A DNA stretch of 64,000 nt from Elusimicrobiota bacterium (lineage in GTDB: Bacteria > Elusimicrobiota > Elusimicrobia > Elusimicrobiales > UBA9959). Positions 50,801 through 57,828 of the stretch are shown here, piece after piece. The DNA is taken from NCBI GenBank assembly GCA_009773155.1, contig WOVA01000005.1, forward strand, positions 1 to 64,000. The letters run 5' to 3'. Below the pieces are notes generated by a model. The model worked only from the letters and a program-made list of their open reading frames with translations, searched no databases and was not told the DNA's origin. Position 1 is the stretch's first letter, and every line of letters begins with the position of its first letter. The position numbers were made by a program, and so were the translations under genes.

Positions 50801-50926
50801 GGCCTGACTTCGGAAATAGCCTGGGACATAAGGAAGATAGCCAGCGGGGTCTATGTCTACAGGGTCAGGGCGGAAAGCGCTTCCGGCGCCAAGACCGTCA
50901 CCAAGAAACTGGCGGTAATACATTAG
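47819..50926 (+). CDS. Secreted PQQ-propeller/FN3 protein with T9SS-like C-terminal domain
   Basis: 1035 residues. The signal peptide (about 1-20, FAFSLSSAADW) begins in the right inverted repeat of the mobile element: MKSSLSPL is transposon-end sequence. A PQQ-type beta-propeller (about 25-380; PMFRGNERRTGYA, repeated VVYVGARSGSLYALDAGTG-like strands) is followed by FN3-type domains (about 480-790) and a ZU5-like beta domain with IPRNAV (about 800-930). The last 90 residues (YPNPARGDSLTFKF; VYNAAGEKVAAL; ASGVYVYRVRAES) match FlgD-Ig/type-A sorting domains of type IX secretion substrates. The PorV-like gene follows 34 bp later. Confidence 0.82.
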   Translation: MKSSLSPLFIAFAFSLSSAADWPMFRGNERRTGYAREQAAPPLSPAWDFQIQGDVVSSPAVYEGIVYVGARSGSLYALDAGTGQLLWDYSTDGWIDASPAVSSGTVYVTSRDGNLYAFNRQSGGLLWRAPLGAPSISSPLVFGGKVYAGTGAPGNRLKVFDSTTGTFLWEYKANQPVDSTPATDGSGVFFGSNDGRMYALDMESRSGKWGSLGQTVGTFGVMTAAVSSLAVYAVPSGNTGELYKLDPPTGGPLGKYEPYSAGSGLMETASPVLTGNRIYYSAGNSPHTLYCLDSDSLGFISSAPVLGNTSVFGMPSSPAMAGAVIYAGTADGRLVAVSSSGAVLQEIILPSSSHSSPAVSNGHVFIGTMGGRLWAYKAAKIAAISAPREYELIKDTITIRGYIRNPALTGYSLEYGTGVDPSTWTFISSAAATTEIENGILGYWGTQSSPNGLYTIRLNVFPSQQDNFALATVRVNYPPLPPTGLTAADVLNDAGNKLRLDWTPSASMGVSGYRIYRSTYGVFSLLSEVSSTTVSFIDPAAPTGVLFTYLLRAYDGYVESLDSNRASAASVNDNPSGDTIPPAAIMDLKTAQGAKGGDIVLTWTAPGDDGNVGTAAYYIIRHSTDSAFDWTGNFDGAVLWKSSRAVTGAAGTAETETVTGLFGGVTYYFAIKTADDIPNFSTAPATAAAWATLDVIAPGAPSGLTVSDTPGDRGGRLTLGWTRSPDDGAGANDVYGYKVYRSQAAGQYISSAPYALTAAGETGYLDAAAPVNLKFYYIVTAFDSSNNSVPSAEAAGISADNWRFFDAAQGGSVRLADGMEVNIPRNAVNQNDNIMVTRLNPATYQPLSVKANTQVRPTGVVYEIKFENPGTKLTGKAAITLPYTDADIAGLDEENLRIYKLAGPEWRLLDTSEVLSGANKVRAETDSFSVFGIMQYVPSGALMTAGAVYTYPNPARGDSLTFKFHLSDKASVSIDVYNAAGEKVAALSRPNCPAGLTSEIAWDIRKIASGVYVYRVRAESASGAKTVTKKLAVIH
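47837..47869 (+). repeat. Heptamer-related signal-peptide sequence, propeller gene
   Basis: CCTTTAT (47837-47843), CCTTTAG (47856-47862), CCTTTCT (47863-47869) lie in the coding sequence of the signal peptide, next to the transposon right end. Confidence 0.5.
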
Positions 50927-50960
50927 GGGAAAGGCTAAGGGACGGAGATAGAGAAGATTT

Positions 50961-52529
50961 ATGAAGAATGTCCGCCAGTTGAGAAAATCAGAACAAAGCC
51001 CCAAAAGAGTTTTTGGGTCACGATTCTTTATTCCCGTGTTCTTAACCTTTATCCTTTATCCTTTAGCCTTTAGCCTTTCCGCCCACGCAGCGAAGATCCA
51101 CCCCGACGCGGGTTCCACTTCGGCGGCCTTTCTCAAGATAGGCGCCGGCGCGCGCGCCGTTTCCATGGGCGGGGCTTTCACGGCGGTAGCCGGCGATCCA
51201 TACGCCGTTTTCTGGAATCCGGCCGGGCTGGCCGTCCTGAAAGACCGCCACGCGAGCTTCACGCATAACGAGTATTTTCAGGAGCTGGGGCAGGAGATGC
51301 TGGTCTATACGATGGAGGGGGAGAAACTGCGGTTCCTGCGTTCCCCGGCGCTGAAAAAAGGGACCTGGGCGCTCGGGCTCAACTATTTTCACACGCCGAA
51401 AGACCTGGAGCGGCGCAGCGGCCGCTACGAAAGCGATCCCCTTTATCCCGTTTCTCCGGTGGAGGGGACTTTCAGGGCCTATGACCTGGCTTTTTCGCTG
51501 GGCTACGGCTATGCCTATAACGCCGATACCGGTGTCGGCGGCGCCGTCAAGTTCATCAGCCAGACCATAGACGACGAATCCGGTTCCACCGCGGCGCTGG
51601 ACCTGGGCGTGACGCGTTCTTTTAACTGGCTGGGCGGGCGGCTTTTTACCGCCGGGGCCGCGGTGCAGAATATGGGGCCCGGGGTGAAGTTCGTTTCCAG
51701 AAGGTACGATCTTCCCCTCACGCTGCGCGCCGGCCTGAGCCACCGCATTCCTGAAACAGGCGCCCTGCTGAGCTTCGACGTTTCCAAACCCGTGGATAAT
51801 TACCCGTTCTTCGCCTTAGGCCTCGAGCAGCAGCTCGCCGCCCGGCTGGCCCTGCGCGCCGGCTACCGCTACCGCCTGCACGGCAACGAACTCGGCGCCT
51901 GGTCGGGTTTCTCGGCCGGCATGGGCCTGGCCCTGGAGAGACTTTCTTTCGATTACGCTTTCACCCCGTTCGGCAATATGGGCAATTCGCACCGCTTCTC
52001 CATTTCGTTCAGGTTCGGCGGGAAAGAGCGCCCGAAACTCAGGACGGTCCGCGATACGGTGCCGGCTTCGGAGCGCCTGACGGCGGCCAGGCTTCACGCT
52101 TACGCGGTGACCGCCATGGCGCTCAGACTGTCTCCGTCGGGAGTGCAATACCGGCTGGACGGGATTTCGCCGGATTCTCCGGCGCCGAACCTGAGTTTCA
52201 GGATCCTGACCCGCGGAGAACCTCCGGCCGCTTTCATCGTGGCGGAAGGGGAACTTCCGGAGAAACTCTCCGCCACGCTTCCGGGCGGGCTTAAAGTCCG
52301 CTCTTCGCTTCAGCTGGTGGATGTGCCGGGCAATATACAGGGCGAGATCACGTTCAGGCTGGAATCAAAAAGGACGGCGGAGCCTGTGAAAATAGTATTC
52401 CTGTACCGCACACTGGACGGCTGGGAACGCGGGAAACTTGAACTAAAGAATGTAGACGCGGAATTCGCCTGGTTTGAGGCGGTAGTCCCGCAAAGCACTC
52501 ATTACGTGATAGCGGCGTTCGACCCTTGA
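50961..52529 (+). CDS. PorV/UPF0164-like outer-membrane barrel with extra C-terminal domain
   Basis: 522 residues. The signal peptide (about 1-43, ending SAHA) is followed by DAGSTSAAFLKIGAGARAVS, MGGAFTAVAGDPYAVFWNPA, the hallmark of PorV/PorQ and UPF0164 proteins, then beta strands up to about residue 350 (FSISFRFGG). The last 150 residues form a separate beta domain (PNLSFRILTR; W-E-R-GKLELKNVD; STHYVIAAFD) like the PGF-pre-PGF module. PorV carries T9SS substrates at the outer membrane; pairing with the upstream CTD protein suggests the same here. The signal peptide is coded by tandem heptamers. Confidence 0.82.
   Translation: MKNVRQLRKSEQSPKRVFGSRFFIPVFLTFILYPLAFSLSAHAAKIHPDAGSTSAAFLKIGAGARAVSMGGAFTAVAGDPYAVFWNPAGLAVLKDRHASFTHNEYFQELGQEMLVYTMEGEKLRFLRSPALKKGTWALGLNYFHTPKDLERRSGRYESDPLYPVSPVEGTFRAYDLAFSLGYGYAYNADTGVGGAVKFISQTIDDESGSTAALDLGVTRSFNWLGGRLFTAGAAVQNMGPGVKFVSRRYDLPLTLRAGLSHRIPETGALLSFDVSKPVDNYPFFALGLEQQLAARLALRAGYRYRLHGNELGAWSGFSAGMGLALERLSFDYAFTPFGNMGNSHRFSISFRFGGKERPKLRTVRDTVPASERLTAARLHAYAVTAMALRLSPSGVQYRLDGISPDSPAPNLSFRILTRGEPPAAFIVAEGELPEKLSATLPGGLKVRSSLQLVDVPGNIQGEITFRLESKRTAEPVKIVFLYRTLDGWERGKLELKNVDAEFAWFEAVVPQSTHYVIAAFDP
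51046..51080 (+). repeat. Five tandem 7-bp units in the signal-peptide codons
   Basis: CCTTTAT twice, CCTTTAG twice, then CCTTTCC, without gaps. Translated they give the hydrophobic core FILYPLAFSLS. A change of one unit would shift the frame of the porV-like gene. Confidence 0.8.
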
Positions 52530-52557
52530 TAGACGGGGTTCAAATTGATTTAATCTC

Positions 52558-52590
52558 TATATAACGGGACGCCATGCGCAGGGTGTCCCG
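52558..52590 (+). promoter_or_regulatory. Possible -10 and 5'-leader hairpin before hpf
   Basis: TATATAAC (52558-52565) could be a -10 with a poor -35. It is followed by a stem CGGGAC (52565-52570) with GTCCCG (52585-52590) around GCCATGCGCAGGGT. There is no T-run, so this is not a terminator; it may protect or regulate the hpf leader. Confidence 0.35.
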
Positions 52591-52611
52591 GAAGCGCCAA
52601 GGAGAAACAAG

Positions 52612-53133
52612 ATGAGAGTCCACATAGTAGCCAGGAAGATAAGGCTCACCCAGCCGATAAAGGAATTCATCGAGAGCAAGTTCGCCAAGCTCCAGGAATA
52701 TGTCGAGAACATAGTCTGGGCGCAGGCCATAGTCACCGTCGAGAAGAAGCTGCACACCGCCGAAGTGGTCGTGCACGTAGGCCACCAGACCATAAAGGCC
52801 GCGGCCTCCGCCACGGACCTCTATACCGCCATAGACCGCGTCATGGATAAAACGGAGTCGCAGATCAGGAAGTACAAGGAACGCCGCTCCGACCATCGCC
52901 CCCAGGAAGCCATCGACCTGCGCGAGATGACCGCCCTGGCCGGCCCCGAGATCCGCTTCTCCGTGGTCAAGGACGTCGCCGTGAAGCCGATGCGCCGCGA
53001 AGAGGCCGTCATCGAGATGGAGAAGCTCGGCTTCAACTTCTGGATGTTCGTGGACAAGGACTCGAAACAGACCCAGGTGGTCTTCAAGCGCCTCGACGCC
53101 AGCTACGGCATCCTTCAGCCCGTAAAGAGATAA
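52612..53133 (+). CDS. hpf: Long-form ribosome hibernation promoting factor
   Basis: 173 residues. The N-terminal domain (MRVHIVARKIRLTQPIKEFI; VEKKLHTAEVVVHV) binds the 30S subunit. The C-terminal dimerisation domain (KPMRREEAVIEMEKLGFNFW, FVDKDSKQTQVVFKR) identifies the long form that makes 100S disomes. Shine-Dalgarno AAGGAGA precedes the ATG. It heads the regulatory/PTS cluster, a linkage also known from rpoN-hpf-ptsN-rapZ loci, and tunes translation when nutrients fall. Confidence 0.93.
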   Translation: MRVHIVARKIRLTQPIKEFIESKFAKLQEYVENIVWAQAIVTVEKKLHTAEVVVHVGHQTIKAAASATDLYTAIDRVMDKTESQIRKYKERRSDHRPQEAIDLREMTALAGPEIRFSVVKDVAVKPMRREEAVIEMEKLGFNFWMFVDKDSKQTQVVFKRLDASYGILQPVKR

Positions 53134-54249
53134 ATGGCGCGGGAATCACGGGACGGAACAGGGCGGAGCTTGTCCTCGCCTTGCGGGGATTCGCCGCGAT
53201 CCGCGGCCGGTTCGCGCGAGCTGACGGTCAAGGACCTTCTCAAGCTTAAGGGCAGGATCTTCGGCCTCCGGCTCATACCGGGGACGGGGAAGCTCGTCCG
53301 CGCCGTCACCGTCAGCGAGATCAACCGTCCCGGCCTGGCCATCGCCGGCCACATGGAGCAGTTCCGCTCCGAGCGCATACAGATAATAGGACAGGGCGAG
53401 TACGCCTACTGCCTCAAGGCGCCGGCGCGCGAAGTAGAGGCCAACCTCACCAGGATGTTCGGCAACGCGGACGGAAAAGGGAGGCATTCGCCGCAGTCGG
53501 TGGCGCGAGTGCCGCGAGCGCCGCGACCGGCCATCCCCTGCGTCATAGTGACCGGCGGCCTCAAGCCGCTCGAGGTCATCAGGAAGGCCTGCCGCAAGGC
53601 CGGCATCCCGCTGCTCACCACCACGTTCGACACGTCCACGTTCATCCGCGAGCTGACGATGTTCCTCGACGATAAGCTGGCCGCCGTGGCGCACGTGCAC
53701 GGGGTGCTGGTCAGCGTCTACGGCCTGGGCGTCCTGATACAGGGCGATTCCGGCGTCGGCAAGTCGGAGTGCGCGCTGGAACTGCTCAAGCGCGGCCATA
53801 TCATGATCGCCGACGACGTGGTGGAGATCAAGCGCCGCATCGGCTACATGCTGGTCGGCCGCTCGCCCAGGAACATCCAGCATTACATGGAAGTCCGCGG
53901 CCTGGGCATCATCGACGTGGAACTGCTCTTCGGGGTGGGTTCCATCCTCGACCAGTCGATGGTGGAGATGCATGTGAAGCTCGAGAGCGTGGCCGGCGGA
54001 ATTCACACTCAGGGCTACGACCGCACGGGCCTCGAGAACACCGAGATAAGCATCCTGGACGTGCCGGTCCCCTCGCTGAGGCTCCCGGTCACCCCCGGCC
54101 GCAACCTGGCGGTGCTCATCGAGGTGGCCGCGCTCAACCAGCGCCTCAAGAACCAGGGCTACTTCGTCGCCAAGAAGTTCAACGAGAGCCTGATGAGGGA
54201 GATGAACCCGGGCCGGGGAAGAGTAAAGTCCGGCAAGGACGGAAAATGA
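53134..54249 (+). CDS. hprK: HPr kinase/phosphorylase with two repeat-derived insertions
   Basis: 371 residues against about 310-320 usual. The kinase domain is intact: AHVHGVLVSVYGLGVLIQGD, Walker A GDSGVGKS (about 203-211), ADDVVEIKRR and the signature MEVRGLGIIDVELLFG. The target Ser46 is present in the HPr at 57543. Residues about 6-26 (after MARESRDG) and about 113-133 (KGRHSPQSVARVPRAPRP) are encoded by palindromic repeat copies. They lie before and within the N-terminal domain, where family members are shorter. The start follows the hpf stop directly. The stop overlaps the rapZ start. Confidence 0.92.
   Translation: MARESRDGTGRSLSSPCGDSPRSAAGSRELTVKDLLKLKGRIFGLRLIPGTGKLVRAVTVSEINRPGLAIAGHMEQFRSERIQIIGQGEYAYCLKAPAREVEANLTRMFGNADGKGRHSPQSVARVPRAPRPAIPCVIVTGGLKPLEVIRKACRKAGIPLLTTTFDTSTFIRELTMFLDDKLAAVAHVHGVLVSVYGLGVLIQGDSGVGKSECALELLKRGHIMIADDVVEIKRRIGYMLVGRSPRNIQHYMEVRGLGIIDVELLFGVGSILDQSMVEMHVKLESVAGGIHTQGYDRTGLENTEISILDVPVPSLRLPVTPGRNLAVLIEVAALNQRLKNQGYFVAKKFNESLMREMNPGRGRVKSGKDGK
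53150..53210 (+). repeat. In-frame palindromic repeat, copy 7 (forward, degenerate)
   Basis: Begins GGACGGAACAGGGCGGAG and ends GATCCGCGGCCGG; the middle is diverged. It forms the N-terminal extension of HprK upstream of the family start RELTVKDLL. Confidence 0.5.
53472..53532 (+). repeat. In-frame palindromic repeat, copy 6 (forward)
   Basis: CGGAAAAGGGAGGCATTCGC, CGCAGTCGGTGGCGCGAG, TGCCGCGAGCGCCGCGACC then GGCC. It sits in the link between the N-terminal and kinase domains of HprK. Confidence 0.8.
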
Positions 54250-55097
54250 AAAAAGCCAAGGTCTTCATCGTCACCGGCATGTCTGGCGCCGGCAAAAGCC
54301 AGGCCCTCAAATGTTTCGAGGACCTGGGCTTCTACTGCGTGGACAACCTGCCCGTCGCGCTGATCCCCTGTTTCGCGGAGCAGCTTAAGACGAGCCGCCA
54401 CCTGCGTCAGACCGCGCTGGGCCTGGACGTGAGGGAGGGACGCTTTCTAAAGGGTTTCCCCGAGGCCTACGACGCCTTTAAAAAGCACGGCGTGGAACAC
54501 AAGACCATTTTTCTCGACGCCGACGACGCCACGCTGGTGCAGCGCTTTTCCGAGACCCGCCACCGCCACCCGCTGGGCAAGAACATCTCCCAGGCCGTGA
54601 AGGAGGAGCGCAGGCTGCTCAGCGGGATCAAGGCCAACGCCGACAAGGTCATAGACACCAGCAGGCTGACGCTGGGCGAGCTCAAGGAGATCATCAGCGC
54701 CGCCCTGGAGCTCCGGCGCTCCAGCGAGATGAAGATCTCCGTCATGTCCTTCGGTTATAAGCACGGCCTGCCGCTGGACGCCGACCTGGTCATGGATATG
54801 CGTTTCCTGCCCAATCCCAATTATGTGCCCAGGTTCAAGAAGCGCACCGGGCTCGACAAGCCGGTAGGCGACTACCTGCGCTCCAAGCCGGTGCTCAAGA
54901 CCTTCATGCGGGACTATATGGCCCAGATAAAACGCCTGGTGCCGCTCTACGTAAAAGAGGGCAAGTCCTACCTGACCATAGCGATAGGCTGCACCGGCGG
55001 CCGCCACCGCAGCGTCTTCATGGCGCACGCGCTGGCCGGAGAACTGAACGGGTCCGGGCTGTCCGTGTCCGAGCATCACCGGGACATACGCAAATAG
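54246..55097 (+). CDS. rapZ: RapZ/YvcJ-family nucleotide-binding RNase adaptor
   Basis: 283 residues. P-loop GMSGAGKS (11-18), LGFYCVDNLPVALIP, and the C-terminal RNA-binding-like part with GYKHGLPLDADLVMDMRFLP and IGCTGGRHRSV. It overlaps hprK by 4 bp (ATGA). RapZ relatives link amino-sugar or PTS state to RNA decay; the partner RNA in this organism is unknown. Confidence 0.93.
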   Translation: MKKAKVFIVTGMSGAGKSQALKCFEDLGFYCVDNLPVALIPCFAEQLKTSRHLRQTALGLDVREGRFLKGFPEAYDAFKKHGVEHKTIFLDADDATLVQRFSETRHRHPLGKNISQAVKEERRLLSGIKANADKVIDTSRLTLGELKEIISAALELRRSSEMKISVMSFGYKHGLPLDADLVMDMRFLPNPNYVPRFKKRTGLDKPVGDYLRSKPVLKTFMRDYMAQIKRLVPLYVKEGKSYLTIAIGCTGGRHRSVFMAHALAGELNGSGLSVSEHHRDIRK

Positions 55098-55098
55098 A

Positions 55099-55518
55099 AT
55101 GATAAGCATAGTAGTCGTCACCCACGGAGAATTCGGCGCCTATCTCATCGAGGCGGCCGAGACCATAGTCGGCGCCCAGGAAGAGGCGCTGCGCAATGTC
55201 AGCGTCTCGCCGAGGACTTCCCTCGACAAGGCCAGGGAGCTGGTGGAAGAGGCCGCGCGCGATTGCGCCAACCCGGAGGGCCTGGTGTTCCTGGTGGATA
55301 TGCCCGGCGGCACCCCGATGAACGTGGTCTTCCCCGTCGCCGCGGGAATAGAGAAGAGCGCCGTGATCTGCGGCGTGAACATTAACATGATGATCTCGGC
55401 CTTCGCTTACCGGGGCTCGCTGCCTTTCGCCGGGCTGACCGCCAAGATCATGGAGGACGGCAGGAAGGCCATCTGCGACGTCAAGAGCCTGCTCGCCGCC
55501 CGCAAGGGAGGAGCCTGA
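55099..55518 (+). CDS. PTS mannose-type EIIA
   Basis: 139 residues. VVVTHGEFGAYLIEAAETIV carries the phospho-accepting His-9, and FLVDMPGGTPMNVVF is typical of man-type IIA. It takes phosphate from HPr and passes it to EIIB, whose gene overlaps it by one base. Confidence 0.92.
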   Translation: MISIVVVTHGEFGAYLIEAAETIVGAQEEALRNVSVSPRTSLDKARELVEEAARDCANPEGLVFLVDMPGGTPMNVVFPVAAGIEKSAVICGVNINMMISAFAYRGSLPFAGLTAKIMEDGRKAICDVKSLLAARKGGA

Positions 55519-55994
55519 TGCCCGTATCTCTTTTCAGGGTGGACGACCGCCTCATACACGGACAGGTCGTGGAATCATGGGTCCCGCATCTCGGTGTCGG
55601 TGAGATAGTGGTGGCCTCCGACGAGATAGAGGGCGACGAGACGCGGCAGCTGCTGATGCGCTTCGCCGTTCCCGAGGGAGTGGACCTGAAGATCATGAGG
55701 CTGGACGCGGCGGCCGCCTATATCAGGGCCGGGGCCTCCGACCGCAGTACCCTGGTGCTGATCCCCGGGATACGCGAGATGGCCGCCCTCCTGGACCGCG
55801 GCGTCAGGCCGGCCTCCGTGAACATAGGCGGCATGCATTATTCCGCCGGCCGCAATATGTCCATAGGCAAGGCTATCTTCCTCAGCGACGAGGACTGCGC
55901 CGACCTGAAGAAACTGGCCGCCGCCGGCATAAAGCTGGAGGGCCGCGGCGTGCCTTCGGACAAGCCTTTCGACCTGATGGAGGCCATCGCCTGA
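55518..55994 (+). CDS. PTS mannose/sorbose-type EIIB
   Basis: 158 residues. FRVDDRLIHGQVVESWV contains His-14, which is phosphorylated by EIIA, and GGMHYSAGRNMSIGKAIFLS is a family signature. It hands phosphate to sugar carried by EIIC/EIID. Substrate cannot be assigned from sequence; mannose-type systems take several hexoses. Confidence 0.93.
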   Translation: MPVSLFRVDDRLIHGQVVESWVPHLGVGEIVVASDEIEGDETRQLLMRFAVPEGVDLKIMRLDAAAAYIRAGASDRSTLVLIPGIREMAALLDRGVRPASVNIGGMHYSAGRNMSIGKAIFLSDEDCADLKKLAAAGIKLEGRGVPSDKPFDLMEAIA

Positions 55995-56018
55995 CCGGCT
56001 CCGCCGGCCCGGCCCCGC

Positions 56019-56627
56019 ATGGACCCCTTCCTGTTCCTGGCCACCGCCGCCGCGGCGGGACTTCTTCAGCTGGACAATGTCCAGGCGCTGCAGTCCATGG
56101 TCTCGCGCCCGGTCTTCGCCTCGCTGATCTTCGGCCTCATCAACGGCTGCCCGGTGGAAGCCGCCAAGCTGGGCCTGCTCACGGAGCTCATCTATTCCGA
56201 GTACATGCCGATGGGGGGCACGCTGCCGCCGAACGGCATAGCCGCCTCCGCCGTGGGCGTGCTGGCCCTGTCCTCGGGCGCGATGAATCCAGGGCTGGCT
56301 TTTTTTACCGGGCTCGCCGCGGGACACTTTTACTCGGGGGCCGAATTCAGGCTCAGGACCGCGCGCTCCGGCTGGAACGCCGCTATCGACAGGGCCCTCT
56401 CCGCCGGCCGCCCGGCTTTCGGGCGCTGGATCGGCGCCTCGCTCGCCATGGAGGCCGCGGCCGTTTTCGTGTACGTGTCGCTCCTGGCGGGACTTATACT
56501 GGCGGTGCGCGCGGCCGGCTTCGATCCCGGCCCGCTGGCGCGGCCGTCCGAATTCGCCTACGGCTTCATGCCCTGGCTGGGCCTGAGCGCGCTTTATTTC
56601 AGGTTCAGGACGCAGACTCTAAAATAG
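56019..56627 (+). CDS. PTS mannose/sorbose-type EIIC, short
   Basis: 202 residues, against about 250-270 usual. LDNVQALQSMVSRPVFASL and the glycine-rich EYMPMGGTLPPNGIAASAVG are the conserved pore segments. Several hydrophobic helices follow, but the C-terminal helical region is reduced. It starts 24 bp after EIIB. It may be a short lineage form rather than a truncation, since no remnant frame follows. Confidence 0.82.
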   Translation: MDPFLFLATAAAAGLLQLDNVQALQSMVSRPVFASLIFGLINGCPVEAAKLGLLTELIYSEYMPMGGTLPPNGIAASAVGVLALSSGAMNPGLAFFTGLAAGHFYSGAEFRLRTARSGWNAAIDRALSAGRPAFGRWIGASLAMEAAAVFVYVSLLAGLILAVRAAGFDPGPLARPSEFAYGFMPWLGLSALYFRFRTQTLK

Positions 56628-56652
56628 CGAGGGTGAAAGGATATTCACGGTG

Positions 56653-57534
56653 ATGGAAGAAGGCAGGGAGAAGAAGGATGAGGGCGGCGGGCTGGACTTC
56701 AGCCTGCGGTTGTCCATGTTCCTGCGCTCCCTGCTTATACAGGCCGGCTGGAACTACCAGCGCATGCAGAACATCGGCTTCGTCTTCGCGCTCGCGCCGG
56801 CGCTGCGCAGGGCCTGGCCCGAGCCGGAGAAATTAGCCGCCGCCGCCGCGCGCCACGCCGCCACTTTCAATACGCAGCCGTACATGGCGGGGTTCATACT
56901 CGGCAATATCGCCAGGATGGAGGAACGGGCCGCGGCGGAAGGAGGCGGGGCCGCGGCCGCGGAGCGCATCATGAACGTGCGCCAGGCTCTCGCGTCCTCT
57001 CTGGCGTCCATCGGCGACCGGATATTCTGGGGCAGGCTGCGGCCGCTGACCGCGGAGGTCTGCATGCTGGTCTGGCTGGCCGCCGGGATGACCTGCTGGA
57101 TAATCCCGGGAGACTGCTCCGGCATCCCGGCCTGGGTGCTCTTCTCCGGCCCGGCGGTTTCCGTGATCTTTTATTCGGCGGTCGCCCTCTATATGCGCTG
57201 GACGGGGCTGGCCGTGGGCTACGCCTGCGGGGGCTCGAGCTCCTGCGGCCTGGACGCCTTCGACTGGTCCCGCCTCATCAAGAGGCTCAGCCTGGCGGGC
57301 CTGGTCGTCTGCGCCGCCTGCATAGCCGCCTCGCTCGTCCTCCTGCTCCGGCCTGAGGCGCCTTCCTCGGCGGGCTTCTGGGCGCGGCTGGCGGTGCCGG
57401 TGCTGGCCTTCGCCGCGCAGCGGGCGGCCCGGCGCGCGGGCAAGTCCATGCTTTTCACCGTTTCGGCCGTTTTTGTTTTTTCCGTCTCGGGCTGGGCCGC
57501 GCTCGGTATATTAAACTGGATGCGCGGAGCGTAG
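56653..57534 (+). CDS. PTS mannose/sorbose-type EIID
   Basis: 293 residues. LRSLLIQAGWNYQRMQNIGF is the EIID start motif, and FNTQPYMAGFILGNIARMEE is conserved. SIGDRIFWGRLRPLTAEVCM precedes the membrane helices of the second half. ATG 56653 is preferred to GTG 56650. EIID pairs with EIIC to form the permease. It includes a Cys pair in GGSSSCGLDAF not usual in the family. Confidence 0.85.
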   Translation: MEEGREKKDEGGGLDFSLRLSMFLRSLLIQAGWNYQRMQNIGFVFALAPALRRAWPEPEKLAAAAARHAATFNTQPYMAGFILGNIARMEERAAAEGGGAAAAERIMNVRQALASSLASIGDRIFWGRLRPLTAEVCMLVWLAAGMTCWIIPGDCSGIPAWVLFSGPAVSVIFYSAVALYMRWTGLAVGYACGGSSSCGLDAFDWSRLIKRLSLAGLVVCAACIAASLVLLLRPEAPSSAGFWARLAVPVLAFAAQRAARRAGKSMLFTVSAVFVFSVSGWAALGILNWMRGA

Positions 57535-57542
57535 GGGCCGTT

Positions 57543-57809
57543 ATGACAAAGAAAGACATCAGGGTCGTCAACACGCTGGGTATACACGCCAGGCCGGCCG
57601 GAATGATCGCCAACACGGCGGGGCGCTTCCAGAGCGACGTTAGGATAATCAAGGACGGCATGGAAGTCAACGCCAAGAGCATCATGGGCATCATGACGCT
57701 GGCGGCGGGCCGGAACACGGTCATAACGGTGACCGCCAGCGGGCCCGACGAGAAAGAGGCGGTGGCCGCCATAGAGGACGTCTTCGCCAGGAAATTCGAG
57801 GAGGAGTGA
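57543..57809 (+). CDS. ptsH: Phosphocarrier protein HPr
   Basis: 88 residues. NTLGIHARPA gives His-15, phosphorylated by EI. VNAKSIMGIM gives Ser-46 exactly at the site used by HPr kinase, whose gene is in the same cluster. It is therefore both a PTS relay and a regulatory protein. Confidence 0.95.
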   Translation: MTKKDIRVVNTLGIHARPAGMIANTAGRFQSDVRIIKDGMEVNAKSIMGIMTLAAGRNTVITVTASGPDEKEAVAAIEDVFARKFEEE

Positions 57810-57828
57810 GGGGGACGGGAACCGGATT

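Noticed and set aside
52565-52590. Hairpin before hpf as an intrinsic terminator of the porV-like gene
   Set aside because: No T-run follows the stem; it may be a leader structure but does not meet terminator criteria.
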